64,000 bases of DNA from Vibrio injensis (GCF_001895205.1 NZ_BDJF01000006.1:62001-126000); one strand, 5' to 3'. Shown: positions 19,841 through 31,596, counted from the first letter of the stretch. The notes: a model not told the origin generated them from the sequence alone. A program made the numbers and translations.

Positions 19841-21511
19841 TTATTCGCCTTTAGCAGCTTTGAAAGCGTCAGCCATTGCATTACCAAAAGCAGCTTCGTC
19901 TTGCTTGTTGATAGTTGCCATTGCTTCTTGCTCATCAGCTTCATCTTTCGCTTTGATAGATAGGTTGATTACGCGGTTTTTACGGTCAACACCAGTAAAT
20001 TTCGCTTCAACTTTATCACCAACGCTTAGAAGAAGAGAGGCATCTTCAATGCGGTCACGAGCAATTTCAGAAGCGCGGATATAACCTTCTACGCCATCTT
20101 CAAGAGTGATCGTTGCGCCTTTAGCATCAACGGCTGTTACTGTACCGTTAACTAGAGTGCCTTTCTTGTTGTCTGCAACGTAAGCATTGAATGGGTCATT
20201 TTCCATTTGCTTAACGCCTAGAGAGATGCGCTCACGCTCTGCATCTACAGCTAGAACAACTGCTGAGATCTCATCGCCTTTCTTGTAATCACGTACCGCT
20301 TCTTCTCCAGGAACGTTCCAAGAGATGTCAGATAGGTGAACAAGACCGTCGATACCACCGTCAAGACCGATAAAGATACCGAAATCAGTGATAGACTTGA
20401 TCTTACCAGTTACTTTGTCGCCTTTAGCTTGCGCTTCAGCGAATGACTGCCAAGGGTTAGCTTTACACTGTTTTAGACCTAGAGAGATACGACGACGCTC
20501 TTCATCGATATCAAGAACCATCACATCTACTTCGTCGCCAACATTAACAACTTTAGATGGGTGGATGTTCTTGTTAGTCCAATCCATTTCTGAAACGTGT
20601 ACTAGACCTTCAACGCCTTCTTCGATTTCTACGAAGCAGCCGTAATCTGTTAGGTTAGTAACACGACCAGTTAGTCGGTGACCTTCTGGGTAACGCTTAG
20701 CGATAGCTACCCATGGATCTTCGCCTAGCTGTTTTAGACCTAGTGATACACGAGTGCGGTCACGGTCAAACTTAAGAACTTTAACTAGGATTTCGTCACC
20801 AACGTTAACGATCTCTGATGGGTGCTTAACACGTTTCCACGCCATATCTGTGATATGTAGTAGACCATCAACACCGCCAAGATCAACGAATGCACCGTAA
20901 TCAGTAAGGTTCTTAACGATACCTTTAACTTCAGTACCTTCTTGTAGAGTTTCAAGAAGTTCGTCACGCTCAACACTGCTTTCTGATTCGATAACAGCAC
21001 GACGAGAAACAACAACGTTGTTACGCTTCTGGTCTAGCTTGATAACTTTGAACTCTAGCTCTTTGTTTTCTAGGTGAGCAGTATCACGGATAGGACGTAC
21101 GTCAACTAGAGAGCCTGGAAGGAATGCACGAATACCGTTCAATTCAACAGTGAAGCCACCTTTAACTTTACCATTGATGATACCGATAACCGTTTCAGCT
21201 TCTTCGTAAGCTTTCTCAAGAACGATCCAAGCTTCGTGACGCTTAGCTTTCTCACGAGAAAGTTGAGTTTCACCGAAACCGTCTTCAACAGCGTCAAGTG
21301 CTACGTCAACTTCTGAACCAACTTCTACTTCTAGTTCGCCCGTAGCGTTTTTGAACTGTTCTGCTGGAATAGCAGACTCAGACTTAAGGCCAGCATCAAC
21401 AAGTACATAGCCATTTTCAATCGCAACTACAGTACCTTTAACGATAGTACCTTGTTGAAATTGGGTTTCGTTTAGAAACTCTTCAAAGAGTTGAGCAAAA
21501 GATTCAGTCAT
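19841..21511 (-). CDS. rpsA: 30S ribosomal protein S1
   Basis: 556 residues, close to 557 in E. coli. Six S1 OB-fold repeats are visible through recurring GxVxxxxxYGxFVxx and SxxxW segments, for example [37 protein letters not shown] and [20 protein letters not shown]1 recruits mRNA to the 30S subunit. The start at 21511 gives the standard [14 protein letters not shown]-terminus; a 5-residue upstream extension is unlikely. cmk lies upstream on the same strand, as in E. coli. Confidence 0.98.
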   Translation of the reverse strand: MTESFAQLFEEFLNETQFQQGTIVKGTVVAIENGYVLVDAGLKSESAIPAEQFKNATGELEVEVGSEVDVALDAVEDGFGETQLSREKAKRHEAWIVLEKAYEEAETVIGIINGKVKGGFTVELNGIRAFLPGSLVDVRPIRDTAHLENKELEFKVIKLDQKRNNVVVSRRAVIESESSVERDELLETLQEGTEVKGIVKNLTDYGAFVDLGGVDGLLHITDMAWKRVKHPSEIVNVGDEILVKVLKFDRDRTRVSLGLKQLGEDPWVAIAKRYPEGHRLTGRVTNLTDYGCFVEIEEGVEGLVHVSEMDWTNKNIHPSKVVNVGDEVDVMVLDIDEERRRISLGLKQCKANPWQSFAEAQAKGDKVTGKIKSITDFGIFIGLDGGIDGLVHLSDISWNVPGEEAVRDYKKGDEISAVVLAVDAERERISLGVKQMENDPFNAYVADNKKGTLVNGTVTAVDAKGATITLEDGVEGYIRASEIARDRIEDASLLLSVGDKVEAKFTGVDRKNRVINLSIKAKDEADEQEAMATINKQDEAAFGNAMADAFKAAKGE

Positions 21512-21615
21512 GTATTTAATCTTCAATAATTAAACGTCCACGGGTATCCTACCGCATGGGGTTGTTAAAATCGCCAGTCATCATCCTTGCGACCAACGTT
21601 CTTAGCTAACGTGGT

Positions 21616-22296
21616 TTATTCCGCTAACTTCGATTCGATGTATTGTAATGCTTGAGCCACAACCTCGTCGATAGACAAAGTCGTTGAATCTAATAATAGC
21701 GAACCTTCCGCTGGACGCAGTGGCGCCACTGAACGATTCCGATCTCTATCGTCACGTTCTTGAATTTCGCTTAAAAGGGCGTCAAATTTAACATCAAGGC
21801 CCTTCAGTTGCAACTGCTTATAGCGTCTACGCGCACGCTCTTCTGCACTTGCATCAAGAAAAATTTTCACCGCAGCTTCAGGAAAGACCACCGTTCCCAT
21901 ATCTCGCCCATCAGCCACTAAGCCTTTACCTTGCTCGAACGCACGCTGTCTACGCAATAATGCCTCACGGACACGAGGCAAAGCGGCAATTTTTGAGGCG
22001 GCCATACCCGTTTCTTCTTTACGTAAGGCCTTAGAAACGTCTTCACCTTCTAAAATTACTTTAACCAAGTCGCCTTCAGCAATGAACTCAACATCAAGGT
22101 GTGTGGCTAGAGGAACTAGTGCCTCTTCAGAATCAGGATCAACGCCATGATGAATTGCGGCTAAGGCGAGCACACGATAGATTGCCCCCGAATCCAGCAG
22201 TTGAAAACCGAGCTTTTTCGCCAACAACATACACAGAGTGCCTTTACCAGCACCACTGGGTCCATCCACGGTTATTACCGTTGTTTGCAAGGACAT
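21616..22296 (-). CDS. cmk: Cytidylate kinase
   Basis: 226 residues; phosphorylates CMP and dCMP using ATP. The P-loop [12 protein letters not shown] is near residue 10, and [21 protein letters not shown] and the arginine-rich RARRRYKQL lid complete the family signature. GGAGTAAAGC precedes the ATG. It probably shares a transcript with rpsA, 104 bases downstream. Confidence 0.97.
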   Translation of the reverse strand: MSLQTTVITVDGPSGAGKGTLCMLLAKKLGFQLLDSGAIYRVLALAAIHHGVDPDSEEALVPLATHLDVEFIAEGDLVKVILEGEDVSKALRKEETGMAASKIAALPRVREALLRRQRAFEQGKGLVADGRDMGTVVFPEAAVKIFLDASAEERARRRYKQLQLKGLDVKFDALLSEIQERDDRDRNRSVAPLRPAEGSLLLDSTTLSIDEVVAQALQYIESKLAE

Positions 22297-22406
22297 GCTT
22301 TACTCCATTCGTTTGGTTCACGACTCATCGCGTGATTGGTCAACGCTGAATTATATACTGAACTGGCAATAAGATGCGAGTTTCAGACTAGGAGTTCCCC
22401 TCATAA

Positions 22407-22432
22407 AAAACTCAGGACTTAGCCTGAGTTTT
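22407..22432 (-). terminator. Terminator after comEA
   Basis: A 10-bp stem (AAAACTCAGG/CCTGAGTTTT) with a 6-base loop; the minus-strand tail is TTATGAGG after the stem T-run. It can also act on the plus strand. Confidence 0.85.
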
Positions 22433-22453
22433 ATCCTCTAAAGGTTATTCACT

Positions 22454-22747
22454 TCATAACAAAATACGTTTATCGTTTCTTGTCACAATTGCTGGCCCAA
22501 TCCCCTTTACTTTGGTTAGGTCTTCTTTTGTTAAAAACTGACCATTTATTTCACGATATTCAACAATCGCCTGAGCTTTTTGCAAACCAATGCCTTGTAA
22601 CAACGTCGCGATCTCTTCTGCAGAGGCGGTATTAACATTCACTGTGATCTCAAAGCCCTGATTGATGCTAACTGTTTCTTTGCTCATTGCTTGGCTAACG
22701 GGCAGACTTAAGCCCAACAACAGAGCAAGGAAATAATTCTTAACCAT
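22454..22747 (-). CDS. comEA: ComEA family helix-hairpin-helix DNA-binding protein
   Basis: 97 residues. A signal peptide (about 1-20) is followed by a helix-hairpin-helix domain with NVNTASAEEIATLLQGIGLQKAQAIVEYR and a second hairpin at LTKVKGIGPAIV. In Vibrio the periplasmic ComEA pulls incoming DNA through the outer membrane during natural transformation. AAGGAAGG lies just upstream of the ATG. It sits downstream of ppiD with its own terminator. Confidence 0.93.
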   Translation of the reverse strand: MVKNYFLALLLGLSLPVSQAMSKETVSINQGFEITVNVNTASAEEIATLLQGIGLQKAQAIVEYREINGQFLTKEDLTKVKGIGPAIVTRNDKRILL

Positions 22748-22931
22748 TGTTTCCTTCCTTATTTAAGTATTTATCACATCTCTATACCACCAGATAGCAC
22801 AGGGTTCACCAGGCAAATAAACCTAGTTTTAGTGAACAACAACCTTGTGCTCTCTTATAGTACAGGGGTTAGACAAGACGATAATAAAGGATCAGTGGTA
22901 TCGACTATTTGAGGGAAATAGGAAAATAAAA

Positions 22932-22951
22932 TGGGCTGCAAATGCAGCCCA
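22932..22951 (-). terminator. Terminator after ppiD
   Basis: A 9-bp perfect stem (TGGGCTGCA/TGCAGCCCA) with a 2-base centre, followed on the minus strand by TTTATTTTCC. Confidence 0.85.
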
Positions 22952-22984
22952 AAATGATAAACATGTTATTTACATAACAAGGAA

Positions 22985-24844
22985 TTATTGCTCTAAACCA
23001 TAATATTGGATTTTCGTATTTTGACGTAATACACCCAAAATACCTTCAACATTTTGTTGTAACCCAATGCGAGATAACTGAGCGCCAATTTGCTGATTTA
23101 ACTGTGGGTCAACCTCTGTCGTTACAGCGGCCAGAGCGATAACAACAACATTGCCTTGTGCATCTTTGCCATGTGCATAAACATGGTGCTCACCTTCTGG
23201 CTTCGGCATAGAAAAGACGATTTCAGCCAATGGAGAACTTCTATCCATACGCTGAACCTCACTAAAGGCTAATTGATGAGCGTCTAATAAACTATTATCG
23301 CCAGCGTTTAAAGCAGTCACTAAATCATTCGCCAACTGCAGTGCTTGCTGTTCCGCTTTTAAACGCGATAACGTGGCAACGATTTGCTCACGTACCTCAG
23401 CTAATGGCAAAATAATTTCTGGTCGGGTTTGCTCAACACGGACAACCACAACATGTTCAGGGGCAATTTCAATCGCATCCGAGTTCAGTTGATCTTCTTT
23501 CACTTCTGGCTGGCGCAGCGCTTGTATAACCGCAGGAGCACTCAATACATCAGGTAATTCTGCAACCGAAGTAAAATCCGTGTGTTGAATAACTACGCCA
23601 ATGGCCTTAGCGGCTTCATCTAGCGAGTCTGGTGACTCAAAAGCGATACGTTCTAGCTCAGTTTGTAGTTGATAAAACTGATCAACCGCTTGCTGATCTT
23701 GTAGCTCCGCTTTTATCTCAGCAGCAACTTGCTCATAAGGCTTAATCACCGGAGCCTTGAGTTCATCAAGTTTAATAATATGGTAGCCGAAATCCGATTT
23801 TACCAGTCCGCTAATTTCACCGACTTGTTGAAGAGCAAAAGCGGCACTTTCAAAAGCAGCGTCCATCGTATCACGTTCAATCCAACCTAGCTCACCACCT
23901 TCTTGTGAGCTACCAATGTCTTGTGATTTCTCTTTCGCCAATTGAGCAAAGTCCGCCCCATTGTGCAATTGTTCTAAAATCGCTTGAGCTGCTTGTTCAT
24001 CATCCCCTTGGATCATGATATGGCTCACTTTACGCTGTTCTTTAGAAGCATATTTATCTTGATGTGCAGCATAGAATGCTTTGCTCTGCTCATCAGTGAT
24101 AGTGATAGCTTCTTTCAACTGCTGAGCTGACAACTCGATATAAGAAAGTCTCATCTGTTCCGGACGAGTATATCGATCATCATTTTGTTGATAATATTGC
24201 TCAATCTCTTGATCCGTTAGCTGAACCTCTTTTGCGAAATCGGCAGTCGGTAGCGTGATGGTCCGTACCTCCCTCGTTTGAGCCACTAAAGCACTCAGCG
24301 CTTCGACTTCACCAGGCAAAGTAAACTCGCTGGTCTGTAAAGCCGCAACCAATTGATCACGAACCAAACTACGACGCATATATTCCGCAAATGCATCAGG
24401 GGTAAACCCTGCGCGACGCAGAGCCGATTGATAAATATTTTGATCAAATTGACCAGCCGACTGAAACTCTGGCATGGCAATAATGGCTTGACGAACTTGA
24501 TTATCACTCACACGTAAACCGAGCGACTGTGCATGCTGTTCAATTAAAATATCATTGATCATGCTATCAAGCACTGAACGTCGTAGTGAAGCGACATAAG
24601 TAGGGTCTGCTAGTAATGTAGAAAAGTAATCGCCGAGTTGTGACTGCATGCGATTACGTTCATTTTGATACGCCTGTTCAAATTCGCCACGACTGATCTC
24701 TGTCTTGCCGACTTTAGCTGCTGCATTATTGCCACCGCCAACGATATAGTTACCCACGCCTGCAAAGATAAACGATAGGATGATGAGTCCTAGGATAATT
24801 TTCACCGCGATGCTGTTCACGCCTTCGCGTAATCGTTCCATCAT
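22985..24844 (-). CDS. ppiD: Periplasmic chaperone PpiD
   Basis: 619 residues; membrane-anchored SurA-like chaperone that helps proteins leaving the Sec translocon. One N-terminal helix (about 14-34), a SurA_N-like chaperone region (about 45-180), a parvulin domain (about 255-360; VSHIMIQGDDEQ, LAKEKSQDIGSSQEGGELGW) and a C-terminal chaperone lobe. The start at 24844 (MMERLREGVNS) matches E. coli PpiD (MMDSLRTAANS) and has GGAGAG upstream; the frame extends further to 24943, through the hupB terminator, and that part is rejected. Confidence 0.96.
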   Translation of the reverse strand: MMERLREGVNSIAVKIILGLIILSFIFAGVGNYIVGGGNNAAAKVGKTEISRGEFEQAYQNERNRMQSQLGDYFSTLLADPTYVASLRRSVLDSMINDILIEQHAQSLGLRVSDNQVRQAIIAMPEFQSAGQFDQNIYQSALRRAGFTPDAFAEYMRRSLVRDQLVAALQTSEFTLPGEVEALSALVAQTREVRTITLPTADFAKEVQLTDQEIEQYYQQNDDRYTRPEQMRLSYIELSAQQLKEAITITDEQSKAFYAAHQDKYASKEQRKVSHIMIQGDDEQAAQAILEQLHNGADFAQLAKEKSQDIGSSQEGGELGWIERDTMDAAFESAAFALQQVGEISGLVKSDFGYHIIKLDELKAPVIKPYEQVAAEIKAELQDQQAVDQFYQLQTELERIAFESPDSLDEAAKAIGVVIQHTDFTSVAELPDVLSAPAVIQALRQPEVKEDQLNSDAIEIAPEHVVVVRVEQTRPEIILPLAEVREQIVATLSRLKAEQQALQLANDLVTALNAGDNSLLDAHQLAFSEVQRMDRSSPLAEIVFSMPKPEGEHHVYAHGKDAQGNVVVIALAAVTTEVDPQLNQQIGAQLSRIGLQQNVEGILGVLRQNTKIQYYGLEQ

Positions 24845-24920
24845 AGTTGTACTGCTCTCCAGGTTTGAAGCTAGACGCTTCAGCCAAAAATTGAATAGCG
24901 CGATAATATCAGAAAAAGAA

Positions 24921-24943
24921 ATGCGCATCAGTAGGATGCGCAT
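24921..24943 (-). terminator. Terminator after hupB
   Basis: A 9-bp stem (ATGCGCATC/GATGCGCAT) with a 5-base loop and a minus-strand TTCTTTTTC tail. Confidence 0.85.
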
Positions 24944-24997
24944 AATTTCAAAAGGTTCGAATTATTTTTGCGTTAAAACGGCAAAAAACACCTTGTA

Positions 24998-25270
24998 TTA
25001 GTTACAAGCGTCTTTTAAAGCTTTGCCAGCCTTAAACGCGGGTACTTTAGCTTCAGCAATTTGGATCTCTTCACCCGTTTTAGGGTTACGACCAGTACGA
25101 GCAGCGCGTGAGCGGACAGAGAAAGTACCGAAACCCACTAATGCTACTTGATCACCAGATTGAAGTGTATCAGTCACTGCTTCAATAAATGCATCCAATG
25201 CGCGACCTGCAGATGCTTTTGAGATATCCGCATTTTCTGCGATTTTTTCTACTAGTTGTGTCTTATTCAC
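24998..25270 (-). CDS. hupB: DNA-binding protein HU-beta
   Basis: 90 residues; the non-specific nucleoid protein. [19 protein letters not shown] and [21 protein letters not shown] with the beta-arm proline identify it. It lies directly downstream of lon, the same order as in E. coli and other vibrios, with its own 194-bp upstream region. Confidence 0.97.
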   Translation of the reverse strand: MNKTQLVEKIAENADISKASAGRALDAFIEAVTDTLQSGDQVALVGFGTFSVRSRAARTGRNPKTGEEIQIAEAKVPAFKAGKALKDACN

Positions 25271-25403
25271 TGTAATTCCCCTTTGGTCACCAAGTTATTG
25301 TTTTGTTCGGTGCCGATTTCGTTCCATTAAGATTAAAAACAGGCTTAATGCCTTATTACAACAGGGCTTAAGCCATAGTTGGTAACGTTAGCTCCCAAAA
25401 AAA

Positions 25404-25435
25404 ACGCTGACAAGCCTTTTTCGACCTATCAGCGT
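25404..25435 (-). terminator. Terminator after lon
   Basis: A 7-bp outer stem (ACGCTGA/TCAGCGT) with a long loop, followed on the minus strand by a run of eight T residues. Confidence 0.75.
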
Positions 25436-25464
25436 AATCTTTTAGTTATTTTTGCTACACATCA

Positions 25465-27816
25465 CTATTTTACAACAGCAAAACTAACCCCGGCAGGGTC
25501 GTTCTCTAGAGCAAGCTGTAATACTTCATCGATCCACTGGACAGGGATCACTTGCAGATCCGCGATGACATTATCTGGGATCTCTTCCAAATCACGTTCA
25601 TTGTCTTTTGGAATTAACACCATTTTTATGCCGCCACGATGCGCGGCTAACAACTTCTCTTTTAAGCCGCCGATAGGAAGAACTTCACCACGCAAAGTGA
25701 TTTCTCCTGTCATTGCAACTTCAGCTTTAACAGGGTTACCTGTTAAACTAGATACCAGTGCGGTACACATTGCAATACCCGCACTTGGCCCATCCTTCGG
25801 AGTGGCGCCTTCAGGAACATGGACATGGATATCTTTTTTCTCGTAGAAATCGCTATTGATGCCTAATTTATCGGCTCGAGAACGAACAACGGTCATGGCG
25901 GCCTGAATCGATTCTTGCATTACATCGCCAAGCGAGCCTGTTTGAGTTAACTTACCCTTACCAGGCATCGATTGAGTCTCAATCGTCAGTAAGTCACCAC
26001 CAACTTCTGTCCACGCTAATCCTGTCACCTGACCAATACGGTTGCTATCATCGGCTTTACCGTAATCAAACCGCTGTACCCCTAAAAACTCTTTTAAGTT
26101 TTCTTGGTTAACCGTAACGGTTTTCACCGAGGCATTAAGCAAGATCTTTTTCACCGCTTTACGACAAATTGTCGAAATTTCGCGTTCAAGTCCACGTACA
26201 CCAGCTTCACGTGTGTAATAACGTATGATGCCGATGATGGCTGAATCCTCGATGATGATCTCGCTGGGTTTTAATCCATTACGCTCAATTTGCTTATTCA
26301 CCAAATGGCGCTTAGCAATATTGAGTTTTTCATCTTCGGTATAGCCAGACAAACGAATCACTTCCATACGATCCAACAAGGGGCCAGGAATGTTCATCGA
26401 GTTTGATGTCGCCACAAACATTACGTCAGATAAGTCGTAATCCACTTCCAAATAATGATCATTAAACGAATTGTTCTGCTCTGGATCTAAGACTTCTAAT
26501 AGCGCAGAAGCGGGATCGCCGCGCATATCTGAAGACATTTTATCAATCTCATCCAACAGGAAGAGTGGGTTTTTCACCCCAACCTTAGCCATTTTCTGGA
26601 TTAATTTACCCGGCAGTGAACCAATGTAAGTACGACGGTGACCACGAATCTCCGCTTCATCACGTACTCCACCTAATGCCATACGCACATACTGGCGTCC
26701 CGTTGCAGATGCAATAGAACGACCTAATGACGTTTTACCAACCCCTGGAGGTCCAACCAAACATAGGATAGGACCTTTGAGTTTATTGATCCGAGTTTGC
26801 ACCGCAAGATACTCTAAGATGCGCTCTTTAACCCGTTTTAAGCCGTAATGATCAGCATTAAGAATCTCTTCCGCTTTGGCGAGATCTTTTTTAACCTTAG
26901 AACGTTTAGTCCAAGGCACGCTGACCATCCAATCGATATAACTACGCACCACTGTGGCTTCTGCAGACATCGGTGACATCATTTTGAGTTTGTGTAGCTC
27001 TTGCTGGGTTTTATCGCGAGCTTCTTTAGGCATTTTTGAATCATCGATTTTCTTTTGCAGAGTTTCGAATTCATCAGGTGTGTCATCCATCTCACCGAGC
27101 TCTTTTTGAATGGCTTTCATTTGCTCATTCAAGTAGTACTCACGCTGAGATTTCTCCATCTGCTTTTTCACTCGAGTGCGAATACGCTTCTCAACCTGTA
27201 ACAGATCGATCTCTGACTCCATTTGCCCCATTAAAAACTCTAAACGCTCAGAGATGTCTAAAATTTCTAATACTTTTTGCTTATCCACCAATTTTAAAGG
27301 CATGTGGGCCGCGATGGTATCAGCTAAGCGAGCCGCTTCATCAATCCCATTCAACGAAGTAAGTACTTCAGGTGGGATTTTCTTATTCAGTTTGATAAAA
27401 CCTTCAAATTGATTGATCGCACTGCGAACAATCACTTCTTGTTCTTTTTCATCCAACTCTGATGTCAGCAGATACTCAGCCTCTGCTGAGAAGAAATCAC
27501 CCTCATGAAATTGATTGATTTTTGCGCGCTGCTGACCTTCAACTAACACCTTGACCGTACCGTCTGGCAGTTTTAATAGTTGAAGAATGGTCGCTACCGT
27601 TCCCACTGTAAATAGATCGGAAACTTTAGGCTCATCGGTTTCAGCTTGTTTTTGAGCAACCAAGAGCACTTGTTTGTTGTTATCCATCGCTGCTTCTAAA
27701 CATTGGATGGATTTTTCACGGCCAACAAACAGAGGAATGACCATATGTGGGTATACCACCACATCGCGCAGAGGTAGTACTGGGATCTCGATACGCTCGG
27801 AACGTTCCAAGTTCAT
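25465..27816 (-). CDS. lon: ATP-dependent protease Lon
   Basis: 783 residues (784 in E. coli). An N-terminal LON substrate-recognition domain (about 10-200), a helical region, the AAA+ module with Walker [10 protein letters not shown] (about 355) and Walker [10 protein letters not shown], then the protease domain with the catalytic serine in DGPSAGIAM and lysine in [10 protein letters not shown]. It degrades misfolded and regulatory proteins. A sigma-32 promoter candidate lies 35-63 bases upstream of the ATG, so heat-shock induction is expected. Confidence 0.98.
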   Translation of the reverse strand: MNLERSERIEIPVLPLRDVVVYPHMVIPLFVGREKSIQCLEAAMDNNKQVLLVAQKQAETDEPKVSDLFTVGTVATILQLLKLPDGTVKVLVEGQQRAKINQFHEGDFFSAEAEYLLTSELDEKEQEVIVRSAINQFEGFIKLNKKIPPEVLTSLNGIDEAARLADTIAAHMPLKLVDKQKVLEILDISERLEFLMGQMESEIDLLQVEKRIRTRVKKQMEKSQREYYLNEQMKAIQKELGEMDDTPDEFETLQKKIDDSKMPKEARDKTQQELHKLKMMSPMSAEATVVRSYIDWMVSVPWTKRSKVKKDLAKAEEILNADHYGLKRVKERILEYLAVQTRINKLKGPILCLVGPPGVGKTSLGRSIASATGRQYVRMALGGVRDEAEIRGHRRTYIGSLPGKLIQKMAKVGVKNPLFLLDEIDKMSSDMRGDPASALLEVLDPEQNNSFNDHYLEVDYDLSDVMFVATSNSMNIPGPLLDRMEVIRLSGYTEDEKLNIAKRHLVNKQIERNGLKPSEIIIEDSAIIGIIRYYTREAGVRGLEREISTICRKAVKKILLNASVKTVTVNQENLKEFLGVQRFDYGKADDSNRIGQVTGLAWTEVGGDLLTIETQSMPGKGKLTQTGSLGDVMQESIQAAMTVVRSRADKLGINSDFYEKKDIHVHVPEGATPKDGPSAGIAMCTALVSSLTGNPVKAEVAMTGEITLRGEVLPIGGLKEKLLAAHRGGIKMVLIPKDNERDLEEIPDNVIADLQVIPVQWIDEVLQLALENDPAGVSFAVVK

Positions 27817-27850
27817 ATTATTCTCTCTTCCGCTTTTATGTATATCGGAG

Positions 27851-27879
27851 TATATGGGGCCTAACTAACTGGATTCAAT
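27851..27879 (-). promoter_or_regulatory. Sigma-32 (heat-shock) promoter of lon
   Basis: The minus strand has ATTGAAT (-35, 27873-27879) and CCCCATATA (-10, 27851-27859), separated by 13 bases. This fits the CTTGAAA-N11-16-CCCCATNT consensus of RpoH promoters. It starts after the clpX terminator and directly precedes lon. Confidence 0.82.
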
Positions 27880-27891
27880 GACGGAATTAAA

Positions 27892-27917
27892 AAAAGGAGG
27901 TATGACTACCTCCTTTT
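27892..27917 (-). terminator. Terminator after clpX
   Basis: An 11-bp stem (AAAAGGAGGTA/TACCTCCTTTT) with loop TGAC, followed on the minus strand by TTTAATTCC. Confidence 0.92.
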
Positions 27918-27936
27918 AAAAATGGTTGAACACTTT

Positions 27937-29217
27937 TTACTCAGCGCCTGCAGCCTGACTCTCATTTCCAGAGTAAATAAGTAGCGGCTCTGACTCACCA
28001 TTAATCACTGACTCATCAATGACGACTTTTTCAACATCTGACATTGAAGGAAGTTCATACATGGTTTCTAACAGTACATTTTCAAGAATTGAACGTAAAC
28101 CACGTGCACCCGTTTTACGTTTCATCGCTTTAGCCGCGATAGCCCGTAAAGCATCTTCACGAAATTCAAGTTCTGTTTTCTCCAGCTCAAAAAGAGCTGC
28201 GTACTGTTTAGTCAATGCGTTTTTAGGTTCACATAAGATTTGAATTAAGGCTTTCTCATCCAGCTCAGTCAGGGTGGCTGTCACTGGTAAACGGCCAATA
28301 AACTCTGGAATCAAACCGTATTTAACCAAATCTTCTGGCTCAACTTGGGTGAATAATTCACTCAATGATTTACTGCTGTCTTTTGAGCGGACTTCAGCAC
28401 CAAAACCAATTCCAGTTCCTTTGGCCACACGTTGCTCAATGACTTTATCTAAACCAGAGAAAGCACCACCACAAATGAAGAGGATTTTTGAGGTATCAAC
28501 CTGTAAAAACTCTTGTTGAGGATGCTTACGTCCACCTTGTGGCGGCACAGAAGCAACCGTACCTTCGACCAGTTTCAGCAGTGCTTGTTGAACGCCTTCA
28601 CCAGAAACATCTCGAGTGATCGACGGATTTTCTGCTTTGCGTGAAATCTTATCGATTTCATCGATATACACGATCCCGCGCTCGGCTTTTGCCACGTCGT
28701 AATCGCATTTCTGTAGCAATTTTTGAATGATGTTTTCAACATCTTCGCCCACATAGCCTGCTTCAGTCAGGGTGGTAGCGTCGGCCATGGTAAATGGCAC
28801 ATCCAAAAAGCGAGCTAACGTTTCTGCCAACAGTGTTTTACCACTACCGGTTGGACCAATCAGTAGAATATTACTTTTACCGAGTTCCACACCGTCACTG
28901 GTTGTATCACCATTACGTAAACGCTTATAGTGGTTATATACCGCAACAGCGAGCACTTTTTTCGCGTGTTCTTGGCCAATCACATAGTCATCAAGATGTT
29001 CACGAATTTCACGCGGTGTTGGTAACGCCAACGACTCTTTCTTCGGTAATACATCTTTGATCTCTTCACGAATAATATCGTTACAAAGATCGACACATTC
29101 ATCACAAATGTAGACTGAAGGACCTGCGATTAGCTTGCGAACTTCGTGCTGGCTTTTGCCACAGAAAGAGCAGTACAGTAGCTTACTGCTACTACCCTCT
29201 TTGCTTTTATCTGTCAT
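27937..29217 (-). CDS. clpX: ATP-dependent Clp protease ATP-binding subunit ClpX
   Basis: 426 residues. An N-terminal zinc-binding domain (CSFCGKSQ... ICDECVDLC, about 16-44), then an AAA+ unfoldase with Walker [11 protein letters not shown] (about 120) and Walker [11 protein letters not shown]. The GYVGEDVE pore loop and the IGF-type ClpP docking loop ([10 protein letters not shown]) are present. It feeds tagged substrates into ClpP. It follows clpP by 83 bases with no terminator between them. Confidence 0.98.
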   Translation of the reverse strand: MTDKSKEGSSSKLLYCSFCGKSQHEVRKLIAGPSVYICDECVDLCNDIIREEIKDVLPKKESLALPTPREIREHLDDYVIGQEHAKKVLAVAVYNHYKRLRNGDTTSDGVELGKSNILLIGPTGSGKTLLAETLARFLDVPFTMADATTLTEAGYVGEDVENIIQKLLQKCDYDVAKAERGIVYIDEIDKISRKAENPSITRDVSGEGVQQALLKLVEGTVASVPPQGGRKHPQQEFLQVDTSKILFICGGAFSGLDKVIEQRVAKGTGIGFGAEVRSKDSSKSLSELFTQVEPEDLVKYGLIPEFIGRLPVTATLTELDEKALIQILCEPKNALTKQYAALFELEKTELEFREDALRAIAAKAMKRKTGARGLRSILENVLLETMYELPSMSDVEKVVIDESVINGESEPLLIYSGNESQAAGAE

Positions 29218-29300
29218 TCGCTAACCTCTTAGCCTTTACTCTTGATAATTTGAGTGTATAACAATTTACCTCAAATTGCGTTAATCAATTATTACGATTG

Positions 29301-29927
29301 TTATTCACCGCGATGGGTCAGTATCGCGTCAACAAGACCGTAATCGACCGCTTGCTGAGCTGACATAAAGTTATCACGATCAGTATCACGTTCGATGACT
29401 TCTAATGGCTGTCCAGTATGCTCTGCAAGCAGTGTATTTAATTTGTTTTTGATGCTCAGAATTTCTTGTGCATGAATCTGAATATCCGATGCTTGTCCTT
29501 GGAATCCACCGAGTGGTTGGTGAATCATGACTCGTGAGTTAGGCAGAACGTAACGTTTACCTGGTGCTCCTCCTGCCAATAAAAACGCGCCCATAGAACA
29601 AGCTTGTCCAACGCACAGAGTGCTTACGTTTGGTTTAATAAACTGCATCGTGTCATAAATTGACATGCCTGCGGTTACGCTACCACCGGGTGAGTTGATG
29701 TACAGAAAAATATCTTTATCTGGGTTTTCAGATTCTAAGAAAAGCAGTTGAGCCACGACAAGATTTGCCATGTGATCTTCCACTTGACCCGTTAGAAAAA
29801 TCACCCGGTCTTTCAATAAGCGAGAATAGATGTCGTATGAGCGCTCACCACGAGAAGTTTGTTCCACCACCATGGGTACTAGCGCGTCAATAATTGGCGA
29901 CATTGCATTTTTTTCTTGGTAGCTCAT
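29301..29927 (-). CDS. clpP: ATP-dependent Clp protease proteolytic subunit
   Basis: 208 residues. The catalytic triad is in place: Ser111 (GQACSMGAF), His136 (VMIHQPLGG) and Asp185 (TDRDNFM). The short N-terminal region before about residue 15 is the expected propeptide. It forms the tetradecameric chamber used by ClpX and ClpA. Located between tig and clpX in the conserved order; the 111-base gap from tig has no strong terminator. Confidence 0.98.
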   Translation of the reverse strand: MSYQEKNAMSPIIDALVPMVVEQTSRGERSYDIYSRLLKDRVIFLTGQVEDHMANLVVAQLLFLESENPDKDIFLYINSPGGSVTAGMSIYDTMQFIKPNVSTLCVGQACSMGAFLLAGGAPGKRYVLPNSRVMIHQPLGGFQGQASDIQIHAQEILSIKNKLNTLLAEHTGQPLEVIERDTDRDNFMSAQQAVDYGLVDAILTHRGE

Positions 29928-29987
29928 AGTCTTTTTATATCCCTAAAATAAATGGCCCGAATGATGGGCATCACACGGACCATTGTT

Positions 29988-30023
29988 AGCAGAAGAGTCA
30001 AGGTTTCGTCAACCCTTCTTGCT
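29988..30023 (-). repeat. Imperfect stem-loop between tig and clpP
   Basis: Bulged outer arms (AGCAAGAAG on the minus strand against CTTCTGCT) enclose a small inner GGTT/AACC hairpin. There is no T-run, so it looks like a processing or attenuation structure rather than a full terminator. Confidence 0.35.
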
Positions 30024-30038
30024 GATCACCGACTAAAA

Positions 30039-31340
30039 TTAAGCCGCTTCTGGGTTCATTAGCTCATTAAAGCTAACGGTTTTTTCAGTCACTTGTGCTT
30101 TAGCAATGATGGCATCGATCGCTTGCTCTTCTAGAGCAACATTGCGCATATTGTTCATCATTTGCTCATTTTGTTGATAGTAAGCAATCACTTCACTTGG
30201 GTCTTCATAAGCGGTTGCCATCTCTTCGATGATCGCTTTTACTTTCTCTTCATCCGCTTTCAGCTCTTGAGTACGGATCACTTCACCAAGTAGTAGACCA
30301 ACAACAACACGGCGTTTCGCTTGTTCTTCAAATAGCTCACGTGGAAGTTGGTTAGCCGCTTCAGTGTTACCGCCAAAACGTTGTGCAGCTTGTTGACGTA
30401 GCACGTTGATCTCTTGATCAACCAAAGCAGAAGGAACCAGTAGTTCATTCTCTTTCACTAAACCTTCAATCGCTTGCTCTTTTACACGGTTTTTAATCGC
30501 TTGCTTTAGCTCACGTTCCATGTTTTTACGTACTTCAGCTTTAAGACCTTCAAGGCCGCCATCTGCAACGCCAAATTTAGCAACGAATTCATCGTTTAAT
30601 TCTGGTAGCTCGCGCGCTTCAACTTTATTTACTTTGATAGCAAACTTGGCCGCTTTACCCTTTAGATTCTCCGCATGGTAATCTTCTGGGAAAGTCACGT
30701 CGATTTCAAATTCCATACCCTTAGTTTTGCCAGCAATACCGTCTTCAAAACCAGGGATCATACGGCCTGCGCCCATTTCTAGTGGGAAGTTTTCAGCTTT
30801 GCCACCTTCAAACTCTTCACCGTCAATCGAACCGATGAAATCGATAGAAACACGCTTACCTTCTTCAGCCGCTTCATCAACTTCTACCCAGCTCGCTTGC
30901 TGCTTACGAAGCGTTTCTAGCATTTCAGCGACATCAGCATCGGTCACTTCTGCGGCTGGTTTTTCTACTGTAATATTTTCTAGGCCTTTCAACTCAACTT
31001 CTGGATAAACTTCAAAAGTTGCAGTGAACACCAAATCTTGGCCTTCTTCCATTGAAACAGGAGCAAACGTTGGTGCGCCCGCTGGGTTGATTTTTTCTTT
31101 TACGATAGCTTCAATAAAGTGACGGTGCATCACTTCACCAAGCATATCTTGACGTACTGCTTTGCCGTACATCTTAGCAACCATCTTCATTGGCACTTTG
31201 CCTTTACGGAAACCATCGAAACGACGGTTTTTCGCGATGTTGCGTAGTTCCGCTGTCACCGCATCTTCGATGTTTGCAGCTGGAACAGTAATATTGAGAC
31301 GGCGCTCTAGGCCTTCTAGCGTTTCAACAGTAACTTGCAT
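30039..31340 (-). CDS. tig: Trigger factor
   Basis: 433 residues; the ribosome-bound folding chaperone and prolyl isomerase. The N-terminal ribosome-binding domain contains [11 protein letters not shown] (about 44-54), the FKBP-like domain spans about 150-245 ([28 protein letters not shown]), and the C-terminal helical chaperone domain follows. Transcribed ahead of clpP. Upstream it has both a sigma-70 promoter (31568-31596) and a sigma-32 promoter (31686-31713). Confidence 0.98.
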   Translation of the reverse strand: MQVTVETLEGLERRLNITVPAANIEDAVTAELRNIAKNRRFDGFRKGKVPMKMVAKMYGKAVRQDMLGEVMHRHFIEAIVKEKINPAGAPTFAPVSMEEGQDLVFTATFEVYPEVELKGLENITVEKPAAEVTDADVAEMLETLRKQQASWVEVDEAAEEGKRVSIDFIGSIDGEEFEGGKAENFPLEMGAGRMIPGFEDGIAGKTKGMEFEIDVTFPEDYHAENLKGKAAKFAIKVNKVEARELPELNDEFVAKFGVADGGLEGLKAEVRKNMERELKQAIKNRVKEQAIEGLVKENELLVPSALVDQEINVLRQQAAQRFGGNTEAANQLPRELFEEQAKRRVVVGLLLGEVIRTQELKADEEKVKAIIEEMATAYEDPSEVIAYYQQNEQMMNNMRNVALEEQAIDAIIAKAQVTEKTVSFNELMNPEAA

Positions 31341-31361
31341 TATTTATAAACCTCAAAACTG

Positions 31362-31378
31362 GCTCAGTATTACTGAGC
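31362..31378 (-). repeat. Hairpin in the tig leader
   Basis: An 8-bp perfect inverted repeat (GCTCAGTA/TACTGAGC) around one base, about 20 bases upstream of the tig start codon. It may affect translation initiation. Confidence 0.45.
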
Positions 31379-31567
31379 ATCATGAGCCAATACATTGACT
31401 GGCTGCATCCTTGTGTGGTGCTCGATTGAACACTTAGCGATAAAACATTGAGCATCGGCGTATCCAGTTAACTCACCTTCACGCCGGACTAATGAGTGAT
31501 ATCTTTGCCGATTTGCGCCGAATAAAGGTATCTCTGATTAGTCTCAGGACCAAAATTTAGACGCGAC

Positions 31568-31596
31568 ATTCTACCGACCCAAGCTTTTGCTGTCGA
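31568..31596 (-). promoter_or_regulatory. Sigma-70 promoter of tig
   Basis: The minus strand has TCGACA (-35, 31591-31596), a 17-base spacer and TAGAAT (-10, 31568-31573), each one mismatch from consensus. Transcription would begin near 31561, giving a leader of about 220 nt. Confidence 0.65.

Noticed and set aside
24845..24943. N-terminal extension of PpiD
   Set aside because: It would start inside the hupB terminator hairpin, and the downstream MMERLR start matches the family.
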